Source of the DNA: Pedobacter sp. PLR
GTDB taxonomy: Bacteria > Bacteroidota > Bacteroidia > Sphingobacteriales > Sphingobacteriaceae
NCBI RefSeq assembly: GCF_026239675.1
Contig: NZ_JAPIVQ010000013.1
Coordinates: forward strand, 1-35,191
DNA: 35,191 nt
Direction: 5' to 3'
Shown here piece by piece: positions 16,540-24,882 of the stretch (position 1 is its first letter; each line of letters opens with the position of its first letter). The position numbers were made by a program, and so were the translations under genes. Below the pieces are notes generated by a model, which was not told the DNA's origin, searched no databases, and saw only the letters and a list, made by a program, of their open reading frames with translations.

Positions 16540-18036
16540 ATGAAACCATATCAACTAATTTTACCAGTGTTATTAATATGCAGCCTGGCCCAGGCACAGC
16601 AAAGTTATACCACTATTAAATCTGGTGAAACACAGGCAGAAATCCTAAAAAAAGCTGCAGATATTACGCCTACACCCAGACAATTGCGCTGGCAGCAGCT
16701 TGAATTGACTGCTTTTTTTCACTTCGGTGTAAACACATATACTAATAGGGAATGGGGAACCGGAAAAGAAAACCCTGAAATATTTAACCCTACAAAGCTA
16801 AATGCAGAACAGTGGGTAAAAATAGCTAAGGATGCTGGTTTTAAACAAGTCATATTAACCGCCAAACATCATGATGGATTTTGCCTGTGGCCTACAAAAA
16901 CTACCGTGCATTCTGTAAAAAGCAGTCCGTGGAAAAATGGTAACGGTGATGTGGTAAAAGAAGTGGCAGATGCCTGCAAAAAATACAAAATTGGATTTGG
17001 TATTTACCTTTCCCCATGGGATATGAATGCAGCTGTTTATGGTACAGAGGCTTATAATGATTTTTTTATAGACCAGTTAACTGAATTATTATCCCAATAC
17101 GGAAGAATTGACGAAGTATGGTTTGATGGTGCAAATGGCGAAGGCCCTAATGGTAAAAAACAGGACTATGATTTTAACCGCTGGTATGCGCATATCCGTA
17201 AATTACAGCCTACAGCAACCATTGCTGTAATGGGGCCAGACGTACGCTGGGTAGGCACAGAAACGGGCTATGGAAGAGAAACTGAATGGAGTGTATTGCC
17301 CACAGACAACCTTGATCAGAATGTAGTATCTGCAAATTCTCAGGCCGAAATGAACATCAAACCATTAGGGTTTTTACAGGGTTCTGATATTGGAGGAAGA
17401 GATAAACTTAAAAATGCAAAGGGCTTAGTATGGTATCCGGCAGAAACTGATGTATCCATCAGGCCGGGATGGTTTTATCATCCTACTGAAGACAGCAAAG
17501 TTAAATCTCCGGAAAAACTGCTCGACATTTATTACCATTCTGTAGGTAAGAATAGTGTATTGTTATTAAACATTCCGCCAAATACCGATGGTTTGATTAG
17601 TGAAGTTGACGTAAAGAATTTAAAAGCCTGGACTAAACTAAGAGCGGAAACATTTAAAATTAACCTTGCCAGGGGAGCTAAAATTACATCTCCTAACGGC
17701 ATATATACAAAAGCTTTACTTGATGGTAAGTATAATACAAGCTGGACAACCAAAGCAAATGATAGTACAGCCATAATCGAACTGGATTTAAAAACATCGA
17801 AAACTTTTGATGTGATCTCTCTTCAAGAAAATATTAGCATTGGTCAACGCATAGAGAAATTTACAGTTGAATATTGGAATGCTACAAGGTGGGAAATCGC
17901 ATCGCAAGGAACCACAATTGGTTATAAACGCTTAATTAAATTTAAGCCTGTTAAAGCAAGAAAAGTCAGATTAAAAATTGAACAATCACGGCTAAATCCC
18001 ACCATTTCTGAGATTGGATTATTTAAGCAGCCATAA
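16540..18036 (+). CDS. GH29 alpha-L-fucosidase with C-terminal discoidin domain
   Basis: 498 residues. The signal peptide (MKPYQLILPVLLICSLAQAQ) is cut near residue 20 with no lipobox, so it is periplasmic or secreted. The GH29 barrel spans about 40-370: HFGVNTYT at 61-68, the KHHDGFCLW stretch at 109-117, and the nucleophile Asp196 in VWFDGANG, all family hallmarks. Residues about 378-498 are an F5/8 type C-like domain (LARGAKITS ... VRLKIEQSRLNPTISEIGLF) of the type attached to subfamily B enzymes, which act on alpha-1,3/1,4-linked fucose such as Lewis structures or core alpha-1,3-fucose. The subfamily assignment is tentative. It lies 48 bp after GH18 and closes the locus. Confidence 0.93.
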   Translation: MKPYQLILPVLLICSLAQAQQSYTTIKSGETQAEILKKAADITPTPRQLRWQQLELTAFFHFGVNTYTNREWGTGKENPEIFNPTKLNAEQWVKIAKDAGFKQVILTAKHHDGFCLWPTKTTVHSVKSSPWKNGNGDVVKEVADACKKYKIGFGIYLSPWDMNAAVYGTEAYNDFFIDQLTELLSQYGRIDEVWFDGANGEGPNGKKQDYDFNRWYAHIRKLQPTATIAVMGPDVRWVGTETGYGRETEWSVLPTDNLDQNVVSANSQAEMNIKPLGFLQGSDIGGRDKLKNAKGLVWYPAETDVSIRPGWFYHPTEDSKVKSPEKLLDIYYHSVGKNSVLLLNIPPNTDGLISEVDVKNLKAWTKLRAETFKINLARGAKITSPNGIYTKALLDGKYNTSWTTKANDSTAIIELDLKTSKTFDVISLQENISIGQRIEKFTVEYWNATRWEIASQGTTIGYKRLIKFKPVKARKVRLKIEQSRLNPTISEIGLFKQP

Positions 18037-18050
18037 GTTTAATGATGGAC

Positions 18051-18073
18051 TAACCCTCATTAAATTAGGGTTA
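18051..18073 (+). terminator. Weak hairpin after the fucosidase gene
   Basis: TAACCCT (18051-18057) pairs with AGGGTTA (18067-18073) across 9 nt, 14 bp after the fucosidase stop. There is no T run. It may act together with the larger dyad at 18160-18207. Confidence 0.35.
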
Positions 18074-18159
18074 AATGGAAAGAATAAGAAGGCTTTTGTT
18101 AATCATCTTACTTGTGTGTTATCTCAAATTTACAACATTTACCCCTCACTTAAAGCGCG

Positions 18160-18207
18160 AGCCAAAAAGCCCCTAACTGAAGTTCACAAATAGAGGTTTT
18201 TTTGGCT
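18160..18207. terminator. Bidirectional terminator between convergent genes
   Basis: The arm at 18160-18175 (AGCCAAAAAGCCCCTA) pairs with 18191-18207 (TAGAGGTTTTTTTGGCT) with a mismatch, a G-U pair and one bulged T, over a 15-nt loop. It has A-rich and T-rich flanks in the arms on both strands and sits between the ends of the fucosidase (plus) and the LuxR gene (minus), where a shared terminator is expected. Confidence 0.55.
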
Positions 18208-18326
18208 CCATAAGAGGCGTTAGAAAATACATTGCTACTTCTTGCCATGTTAAAACTTATGTCTTTGCAATAGTTCTGCTGTTTCATATAGAAGAGCATA
18301 ACATGATATCCAGAAAATTCACCAAT

Positions 18327-19109
18327 TTACTTCGGTGATTGTATCTTGTTAACTACCATATTGATTGCGGATGTCATATTACAGGCACCAGTTTTAGCAA
18401 TAATGTGTTTTCGATGGCTCTTTACCGTTTCAATAGCTAAGTATAGATGATAAGCGATTTCTTTTGTCGTATATCCAAATCTTACAAGTTCCAGTACCTG
18501 CTTTTCTCTTTCTGTGAGTTTGGTTTGAACTTCTGAAAATTCTTGTTCATGACAAAGTGTGTAAGTGCCCGAATCAGATAGTTGATGAATGTTCAGATTG
18601 ATGTTGTTGCTGTATTTGAAACCAGTGATATCTGTACTGTTAATGGACTCAATAGTCGGTTTCCCATCTATCGTAAATTCAATAAAAGTACTCTGCCTTA
18701 AAATATGAATATAATCGTTGTTTGCTGTTTTTACTCTAAGGTTATAGCTAAATCTTAGTTTTGGCCGTTGTTCAGGTAAGATACTGTAATAATAGTTAAA
18801 GATAGATTGATGGAGTTCTTTAAGTTTTAGCATGTCTTCAGGGTGAACAATACTCAGCGTAAAATTCAGGCCTTTTTCTAAAAAAATCTCGCTGGTATAG
18901 CCTAAAATATTCTTAACAGAATCACTCATAAAGAAGTATTGCATAGAAGACCAATTGAAAATACAGGAATAACCATGGTTGAAAGGACTCTCTAAATTTT
19001 CTGAAGTTGGATAGGTTCCAGACAATGTAATCGTTTCAATTTCCAATCTATCAGGATAACCCGCTAATTGGTAAAGCTCGCTTGTTGTTGGTCTTTGAGA
19101 GGCGTTCAT
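18327..19109 (-). CDS. PAS-LuxR transcriptional regulator
   Basis: 260 residues. A PAS_3-like sensor region lies at about 45-170 (MSDSVKNILGYTSEIFLEKGLNFTLSIVHPED, then FSYNLRVKTANNDYIHILRQS), followed by a LuxR/GerE helix-turn-helix at about 197-245 (LTEREKQVLELVRFGYTTKEIAYHLYLAIETVKSHRKHI), with nearly all family consensus positions kept. No receiver domain or membrane segment is visible. The start at 19109 opens toward the divergent hydrolase cluster; the 294-bp space between them contains promoter element A. It may therefore control that cluster, which is inference from position only. Orphan PAS-LuxR genes are common in this group. Confidence 0.9.
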   Translation of the reverse strand: MNASQRPTTSELYQLAGYPDRLEIETITLSGTYPTSENLESPFNHGYSCIFNWSSMQYFFMSDSVKNILGYTSEIFLEKGLNFTLSIVHPEDMLKLKELHQSIFNYYYSILPEQRPKLRFSYNLRVKTANNDYIHILRQSTFIEFTIDGKPTIESINSTDITGFKYSNNINLNIHQLSDSGTYTLCHEQEFSEVQTKLTEREKQVLELVRFGYTTKEIAYHLYLAIETVKSHRKHIIAKTGACNMTSAINMVVNKIQSPK

Positions 19110-19403
19110 ACATTGATTAGTTAGATAACTTAAATATAAAGAAATGTTTGCCTTTAGTCAAGGGCTTTATTATCACTCTTTTGAGGGATTGTTTAGGGGG
19201 ATTATAATTAAGACCTTGTGTTAGGTTTATTTGTGGTTAAGAATTTTAACATTGTTCTACCTTTTATGCCTGGCAAAGTAACAGCTTAATAAAACAAGCG
19301 CATTGAAAAATAATAATTCTGTTGATAATTCAAGAGATTCAGACTATAAAAGGGGGGATACCTTTTTGGTTGATTTTTGTGCTCAATTTAATTATTTCAT
19401 GAT
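19110..19403. other. Divergent intergenic region upstream of the hydrolase cluster
   Basis: 294 bp between the LuxR start (minus) and the first small frame of the cluster (plus). It contains element A (19171-19229). After it, 19300-19360 is AT-rich with no clear dyad. If transcription starts just past element A, the leader before 19404 is about 185 nt long. Confidence 0.5.
19171..19229 (+). promoter_or_regulatory. Promoter-like element A, near-copy of element B
   Basis: The 59 bp align without gaps to 25698-25756 with about 75% identity by eye. Both start with CACTCTTTTG. TTTG at 19180-19183 matches the Bacteroidota -33 box; 21 bp later TAATTAAG (19205-19212) is a loose form of the -7 box TAnnTTTG. 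The spacer, usually unconserved in promoters, is also similar (GATTGTNTAGGNGGA), which suggests a bound regulator. Confidence 0.6.
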
Positions 19404-19565
19404 ATGAACCTGACAGAGATTTCCTTTTTGTCCACTGCGATTTCAGTAGTTATCGCATGGGCACTGTTTTCCATTCTTGAGGGAGATTCCAAACTTATCA
19501 TCACTAGATTATCACCAATGTATAAGAAACTAAGCCTTCATTATGAAAAAGTCAACTGGTCTTAA
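19404..19565 (+). CDS. 53-residue single-span membrane peptide
   Basis: ATG at 19404, stop at 19563-19565, overlapping the start of the lipoprotein gene (19543) by 23 bp. The N-terminal half is a membrane span (ISFLSTAISVVIAWALFSIL, about residues 6-25); the rest is basic and soluble (KKLSLHYEKVNWS). No clear ribosome site precedes it. The overlap would permit translational coupling to the lipoprotein. It is short enough to be chance, but the segregation of hydrophobic and charged residues looks real. No family is recognised. Confidence 0.45.
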   Translation: MNLTEISFLSTAISVVIAWALFSILEGDSKLIITRLSPMYKKLSLHYEKVNWS

Positions 19566-20139
19566 ATTTAACCAACAATGCAGTCCTCTGCTGATAGGCT
19601 TAGTGATCGTCAGTTTGTTGGCTGCTTGCAGATCTAAAAATTACCATTTTGATGTTCAACCTAAAACAATAAAAGCGAATGACAGTGTTTTTGTAAGTTG
19701 GGAAAATAATAGAAATGGAAAGCTACTTATTTATGATACTTACTTTGGCGATGATATTATTTACAGAAATTTCAAATTGGTAGATCCTGGTCATAGCAAA
19801 AGGGTAATTCCGCCTGTACAGGTGGCAATCCTGAATAAAGCAAGGATTGTCTTTCATGGTCATTTATCTAATGACTCATTGATCGTATCCGAACAGATTG
19901 ATAAGGTAAGGTTTGGTAATAAACTGATTATTAATTCCATAATCAATACTTCCGGTAGGGATCTTGATATTTCTCATTCCGGCCGGTCTGTCAAGCTTGC
20001 TCCAGATGAGGAAAGTCGAATTTTCAAGGGAACCAGCGTTAATGGATTATGGCAATTCCGTTCCGCACTTTCTGACAAGGAGAAGAGTAATTCAGAATTG
20101 ATAAAAGACGATAAATTAAGTGTTTTGATAAGTTTTTAA
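19543..20139 (+). CDS. Lipoprotein of unknown function, first long gene of the hydrolase cluster
   Basis: 198 residues with a lipoprotein signal ending at Cys29 (SLLAAC after a hydrophobic run). The mature part is probably all beta: it opens with YHFDVQPKTIKANDSVFVSWENN, a pattern seen in immunoglobulin-like folds, where a strand pair is followed by 'DSVxVxW'. No catalytic motif is visible. It ends 10 bp before the phosphoesterase gene, so the two are surely co-transcribed. It is the only lipid-anchored protein of the cluster and could be a surface receptor, an inhibitor or an immunity protein; nothing in the sequence decides between them. Confidence 0.75.
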   Translation: MKKSTGLKFNQQCSPLLIGLVIVSLLAACRSKNYHFDVQPKTIKANDSVFVSWENNRNGKLLIYDTYFGDDIIYRNFKLVDPGHSKRVIPPVQVAILNKARIVFHGHLSNDSLIVSEQIDKVRFGNKLIINSIINTSGRDLDISHSGRSVKLAPDEESRIFKGTSVNGLWQFRSALSDKEKSNSELIKDDKLSVLISF

Positions 20140-20149
20140 ATACAGTATT

Positions 20150-21508
20150 ATGTCATTGGAAAATATAAAAACAGTTATGTTACTCATGTTTGAGAATCGC
20201 TCATTTGATCATATGCTTGGTCATTTGAGCTACCAGGGACTTCAACCGCTTGCCGATGGCTTGAAAAATCCCTTAGCTCAGTATGAAAATCTATACAAGG
20301 GAGGGGCTTATCTACCTTTCCCGATTCAAACAGATTTGCAACTTCCTTTTGATCTGCCACATGAGTTTAATGAGGTGAAAATTCAGCTGGCACGCTCAAG
20401 TGTGAATGGCAAGTTAAATATGGATGGTTTTGTAGAAGCTTATGCTATGAAAACAGGACAACAGCCCAATCCTGAATCAGAACCCATGGGTTTTTTCACA
20501 GATAAGGATGTGCCAGTGACGAGCTTCCTGGCACGTGAGTTTTGCACCTGCGACCGGTGGTTTTCCTCAGTTCCCAGTAGCACACAGCCTAACCGAAGTA
20601 TGGCTTTCTGTGGTGAGATACCTGTTCATCAAACAAAACTCCAGGGCTTGTCTGCTAATGGAAATATATTTAAATGGATGAATGACCATAAAATTACCTG
20701 GAGAGTCTATCATGACGGTTTCTCATTTTTCACGCTGTATCCCAAACTCTGGCGCTATGTACTTGGCCCAAAGTTCCGAAATTATAAACATTTGTACAGT
20801 GATATGTTGAATAATGATGTCCCACAGGTAATTCTGGTTGAACCCAGTTACCATGGTATCGGGCCTGGACAACCTAATGATAACCATGCTCCTTTAGCTA
20901 TTGGATGGGGGGAGGACTTTCTTCGCAAAACCTATCAGGCAGCTATTGTAAATCCAGAGGTCTGGAAAGAATTGCTGATGGTTGTCTATTATGACGAACA
21001 CGGTGGTTTTTATGATCATGTTCCACCTCCTGCATGTAAAAGTACCACTACCGAAGAGGTACCTTTTAATTTTGATAGTTTAGGCGTTCGTATACCGGGT
21101 ATCCTTATATCTCCCTGGGTTAGACCAGGTAGTGTTTGTAATGAATTGTTTGATCATACCTCTGTATTGCAGTTTTTAGCCGAAAAGTTTACGCCAGGTA
21201 TTCCCTATTCGCCTGATTTGGAAGCCCGAGCTAATCAGTCGCCTAAAATTTCCAGTATTTCGGTTGCACTTAGTGATCAACAAAATTTGGCTGATGCTCC
21301 TCAACCTGATTCAGCACCTATTCTTGTTCGTTCTGTTTTAGGCGACACAACATGTACCCCGCCAACGGAAGGTATCCCTTTGTCTTTTGAGTTGTCAGCC
21401 AGGGATTTAATGGCCAGGTTTCCTGAAAAAGTAAGGGTTAAATATCCTGAACTTTTTCGATGGAGGGATGAATTGGATTTAGCCAGAAAAAGGACTGGTC
21501 AGGTTTGA
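20150..21508 (+). CDS. Phosphoesterase of the phospholipase C/acid phosphatase family (PF04185)
   Basis: 452 residues. Hallmarks in order: LMFENRSFDHMLG at 12-24 (metal-binding Glu15/Asn16 and Asp20/His21), the nucleophile loop VPSSTQPNR with Thr145, the second metal site YYDEHGGFYDHVPPP from residue 280 (Asp282, His284), then GVRIPGILISPWV. Relatives cleave phospholipids (non-haemolytic PLC) or phosphate monoesters (AcpA). Those are normally exported, often by Tat; this one starts at MSLENIKTVMLLMFENR with no signal, so it should remain in the cytoplasm unless moved by another route. Spacing is 10 bp before and 40 bp after. The family is sure; the substrate is not. Confidence 0.9.
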   Translation: MSLENIKTVMLLMFENRSFDHMLGHLSYQGLQPLADGLKNPLAQYENLYKGGAYLPFPIQTDLQLPFDLPHEFNEVKIQLARSSVNGKLNMDGFVEAYAMKTGQQPNPESEPMGFFTDKDVPVTSFLAREFCTCDRWFSSVPSSTQPNRSMAFCGEIPVHQTKLQGLSANGNIFKWMNDHKITWRVYHDGFSFFTLYPKLWRYVLGPKFRNYKHLYSDMLNNDVPQVILVEPSYHGIGPGQPNDNHAPLAIGWGEDFLRKTYQAAIVNPEVWKELLMVVYYDEHGGFYDHVPPPACKSTTTEEVPFNFDSLGVRIPGILISPWVRPGSVCNELFDHTSVLQFLAEKFTPGIPYSPDLEARANQSPKISSISVALSDQQNLADAPQPDSAPILVRSVLGDTTCTPPTEGIPLSFELSARDLMARFPEKVRVKYPELFRWRDELDLARKRTGQV

Positions 21509-21548
21509 TACTCTGGTCCTGAAAATTAACTCTTTAATACTTTTAAAT

Positions 21549-22769
21549 ATGATACCAATTTATGATATACATTGCCACCCTTCCTTAAAAGTTTATCTCT
21601 GCAATGCTAAAATTGCACAAGAACATCACCATGGTAGTGATTTTTTGCCTGGACAAATGCATGTTGATTTACCGGGAATGAAAACTGGTGGGGTTCAATG
21701 TGTTCTTTCGTTTCAGTATGTTCCTGAGGCGGGATTAGGAACTATGCGTAAATCAAAATGGCTTTTTAGTTTGATGAAAGGTCTTGGGATTAGCATTACC
21801 AAAAAAATTGAATCAGGTCTCGATGGTAATGGCTGTTTTGACCAGGCTATGGAAGGGATTGGTAAAATGAACGATCAAGTAAAGGAAGCGAATGATTCCG
21901 GAGCCTTTAACATAACTAGTCCTAAAAATGCACTGGAATTTGAAGCTGCATTTAATGAAAATAAAATGATCATCCTACATGGGCTGGAAGGAGGTCATCA
22001 TCTGGGTAAAAACTTACCTGATATCCAGGATTACCTGGACAACTTGCAGAAGTTAAAAGAAGCTGGTGTTTGTATCCTGACGCTAGCCCATTTCTTTCCA
22101 AATAACCTCTGCGATTCAGCTGGTGGTATTCCCCCGGGAGAGGCGAAATTCTTTGGTTATTCCCGCTCAACATCGGGACCTAAAGGATTAACGGCTATCG
22201 GTGAGGCTGTAGTGAATTGGTGTCAGGATCATGGTATGATAATAGACCTGGTACATTCTTCGGTAGAAACCCGCAATCGGGTTTATGAAATATTGGACGA
22301 AAGGCGGGTTCTTGGTAAAAGAATCAGACCTATTGTGTTTTCACATACTGGCGTAAGACCAATGGTAGCACACCTTATGTTAAATGAAGATGATCAATTA
22401 CTGCTACCAGATGCTCCGGAAATATTAAAGATACAATCATATGGCGGCCTGATTGGGATGATCCTGATGAATTATTGGCAAAATGGTGATGATCAACAGG
22501 ATGCTATTTTAGAAAATGATCTGGGTATACAGTTAGTTATAGATACGATTGGATTCATCAAGAAATGCACTGCTGATGGCGACTTGTCCTATGTATCTAT
22601 TGGTACTGATTTAGATGGTTTTACAACTATACCAAGGGATGTTTCTCACATCAGCAAAATTGATAAATTGAGGCAAGCAATTTTAGCCAATTTTAGCGTT
22701 GCTGAAGCTGAACAGATATGTTACGGAAATGCATTGAGGGTGATCAGGGAAAATTTTAGAATAGATTAA
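21549..22769 (+). CDS. M19 (renal dipeptidase-like) metallopeptidase, copy 1
   Basis: 406 residues, no signal peptide. The dinuclear zinc site of family M19 is complete: His8 and His10 in YDIHCHP, bridging Glu147 in LHGLEGGHH, His236 in DLVHSS, His266 in FSHTG and Asp354 in GTDLDGF. Family members cut dipeptides, including D-amino-acid containing ones, and some act on peptidoglycan stem fragments or other amide bonds. An insertion between His10 and Glu147 is longer than in the mammalian enzyme. The next gene is a divergent relative. In this cluster a role in cell-wall peptide turnover or in clearing products is possible but unproven. Confidence 0.88.
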   Translation: MIPIYDIHCHPSLKVYLCNAKIAQEHHHGSDFLPGQMHVDLPGMKTGGVQCVLSFQYVPEAGLGTMRKSKWLFSLMKGLGISITKKIESGLDGNGCFDQAMEGIGKMNDQVKEANDSGAFNITSPKNALEFEAAFNENKMIILHGLEGGHHLGKNLPDIQDYLDNLQKLKEAGVCILTLAHFFPNNLCDSAGGIPPGEAKFFGYSRSTSGPKGLTAIGEAVVNWCQDHGMIIDLVHSSVETRNRVYEILDERRVLGKRIRPIVFSHTGVRPMVAHLMLNEDDQLLLPDAPEILKIQSYGGLIGMILMNYWQNGDDQQDAILENDLGIQLVIDTIGFIKKCTADGDLSYVSIGTDLDGFTTIPRDVSHISKIDKLRQAILANFSVAEAEQICYGNALRVIRENFRID

Positions 22770-22831
22770 CCCCGCGGCTGTTAAAAGCTGCTGTATATGA
22801 TAATTATTTGGGTGTTTTAATTTCTTCAGGT

Positions 22832-24250
22832 ATGAATATCGCTATTGCAGATCTACATTGTCATCCTACTATGAAGCCCTATGGTCGTAGCTTTCCGGGG
22901 ATGGTTCCGGGAACAGATCCTTTGATTAAAGACAGTATTTATTACTATGGTAAGCCACCTTTAATCGCCCGGTTGCTCAATAGGATGCTTGGTCTTACGA
23001 TTTTTCCACAGGCCAGTATTCAGGCGCTCGAAAAAGGTGGAGTCGGTTTGGTCTTTTGTTCACTCTATCCCTTTGAAAAAGGTTTTGCCCGAAAGGGCGC
23101 GCTTCCAGGTGATTTAGTTTCGGATGGGGTAAATTTGGTGGCTGGTATTGGACGGAATAGAATTCACTTTATTCAGGATGAGCAAAATGGATACTTTGAT
23201 GATTTGGAAAATGAATATGCGTTTTTAAAGGCACTGGATGGCAAAGTATTGGAGATTGGAACCAGGAAGCTTAGATATGTGTTATTACGTAATTTCAGCC
23301 AGATGGAAGTTGAACAAGTCGAGGGGATATTTACGGTGTACATCGGACTTTCCTTTGAAGGTATGCATTCACTTTATGATCGTTTCCCGGATATAGGAAG
23401 TGATGATCTGGAGGTTGCCCAGAGTTTGCTGGTGAATCTTGGAAAAGTGAAATCCTGGGAGCATTGCCCTTTGTTTATCACTTTTGCGCATCATTTTTAT
23501 AATGGCCTGTGCGGACATGCATCAAGCCTGACAGATTTTTCAGTCAGACTCATTACCGATCAGAGTTATATGCTGGGAGAAGGTATAAACCTTATGGGAA
23601 AGCAAATGATCCGCGGCTTGCTAGAGAAAGAATCAGGAAAGCGAATTCTCATTGATATCAAACATATGAGTATTAAGGCCAGGACTGAATATTTTGATTT
23701 ATTAGATCAGGAATTTGCAAATGAAAATATACCAGTCATAGTTAGTCATGGAGCAATTCGTGGTGATGATCATGCTTACAACATATTTTTAAGTGCCGAT
23801 ATCAATTTTTCTGATAATGAGCTGGTGAAGATTGGGAAAAGCAAAGGACTTTTTGGAATCCAGTTGGATGAAAGACGCATTGCGAGTAGTCATGAAATCG
23901 CCCTGTTTAAAAGGAACCTGGGAAGAAAGCGTATTTTGTTATATGCAGCCTTACTGGTGTGGAGACAGATTGAATACATTGCGGTTTTAATGGATATTAA
24001 CCGGTTGCCAGCCTGGGATATTCAGTGTATAGGTAGTGATAATGATGGTATTGTCAACCCTATTGATGGAGTCTGGACTTCCGGGGATTTTTTGACATTA
24101 AAGCAAAATCTCCTTGTTCATGCGACTAGTTTCGTTGATAACCCACGGTATAGCATGTCTATTTCAACAAACTTAATCACTGCTGATGAGATTGTAGAAA
24201 AGTTCATGAATGGCAACATGATCCGCTTTCTGAATAAAAACTTCAAATAA
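22832..24250 (+). CDS. M19-like amidohydrolase, divergent copy 2
   Basis: 472 residues from the ATG at 22832. A TTG eight codons earlier (22808) extends the frame, but the ATG puts the metal motif at the same distance from the start as in copy 1. Metal ligands appear kept: His9 and His11 (ADLHCHP), Glu176 in LSFEGMHS, His278 in DIKHMS, His306 in VSHGA, Asp403 in GSDNDG. Sequence outside these motifs has drifted far from copy 1, with a long insert before Glu176, so it is probably a different specificity, not a recent duplicate. No signal peptide. It sits 62 bp after copy 1 and 23 bp before the membrane protein gene. Confidence 0.82.
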   Translation: MNIAIADLHCHPTMKPYGRSFPGMVPGTDPLIKDSIYYYGKPPLIARLLNRMLGLTIFPQASIQALEKGGVGLVFCSLYPFEKGFARKGALPGDLVSDGVNLVAGIGRNRIHFIQDEQNGYFDDLENEYAFLKALDGKVLEIGTRKLRYVLLRNFSQMEVEQVEGIFTVYIGLSFEGMHSLYDRFPDIGSDDLEVAQSLLVNLGKVKSWEHCPLFITFAHHFYNGLCGHASSLTDFSVRLITDQSYMLGEGINLMGKQMIRGLLEKESGKRILIDIKHMSIKARTEYFDLLDQEFANENIPVIVSHGAIRGDDHAYNIFLSADINFSDNELVKIGKSKGLFGIQLDERRIASSHEIALFKRNLGRKRILLYAALLVWRQIEYIAVLMDINRLPAWDIQCIGSDNDGIVNPIDGVWTSGDFLTLKQNLLVHATSFVDNPRYSMSISTNLITADEIVEKFMNGNMIRFLNKNFK

Positions 24251-24273
24251 AACATTTAAAAGAGAAAGTGGCT

Positions 24274-24777
24274 ATGAAAAAGATATTGATTTTACTCTTA
24301 CTCATCATTTTCGGATTCATGTTTCACCAGGAACAGGCACTTTTAAAGAATAGCGGTTATGGTATTATTGATCTGGAGCTTTCCAAAAAGGAACATGGTG
24401 CTTCAATAGTCTCCAATTGGCAGCAATTATATTATGGGGATCAAACCCTTTTGTCGCTAGCCCGGCAAAATACCCATCTTGATTTTCTTTTTATTGTGGT
24501 TTATGTTACGCTAATAATGACCCTTTCGAATGCAAGAATGCAAAGGGAGAAAGCTTTATGGTTAAATGAACTTCTGCGATTTAATCTTTTTCTGGCTGTT
24601 CTAATTGGTGTATTGGATATTATCGAGAACATTAGGCTGCTGCACAGTTTTCATCATGCGGGTAATGTTGTTGAATTCTGGCCTACCTGTTATTTGGCCT
24701 GGCCTAAGTTTGCGCTTTTGGTGTGGGTGATTCTAGTTTATGCTTTTTCGGTTGTTAAATCAATGTTTCAAAGATGA
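24274..24777 (+). CDS. Membrane protein with about four transmembrane helices
   Basis: 167 residues from the ATG at 24274 (a GTG two codons earlier is also open; AGAGAAAG lies just ahead). Hydrophobic spans are at about 3-18, 70-85, 105-122 and 142-160. The loop after the first span is about 50 residues and contains polar, perhaps extracytoplasmic, sequence (GIIDLELSKKEHGASIVSNW). No family motif is recognised. Being in the middle of a set of leaderless hydrolases, it could provide a pore, an anchor or immunity, but this is guesswork. Confidence 0.75.
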   Translation: MKKILILLLLIIFGFMFHQEQALLKNSGYGIIDLELSKKEHGASIVSNWQQLYYGDQTLLSLARQNTHLDFLFIVVYVTLIMTLSNARMQREKALWLNELLRFNLFLAVLIGVLDIIENIRLLHSFHHAGNVVEFWPTCYLAWPKFALLVWVILVYAFSVVKSMFQR

Positions 24778-24882
24778 AAGAAAGAACAAATAAAAGAATT
24801 GTGATAAGGGAAAGTGATTGGTGTTGAATTTTGTGAATTGATGATTTTTCATTAGATGTTTTTTATTTAAAATGATTGTTAT

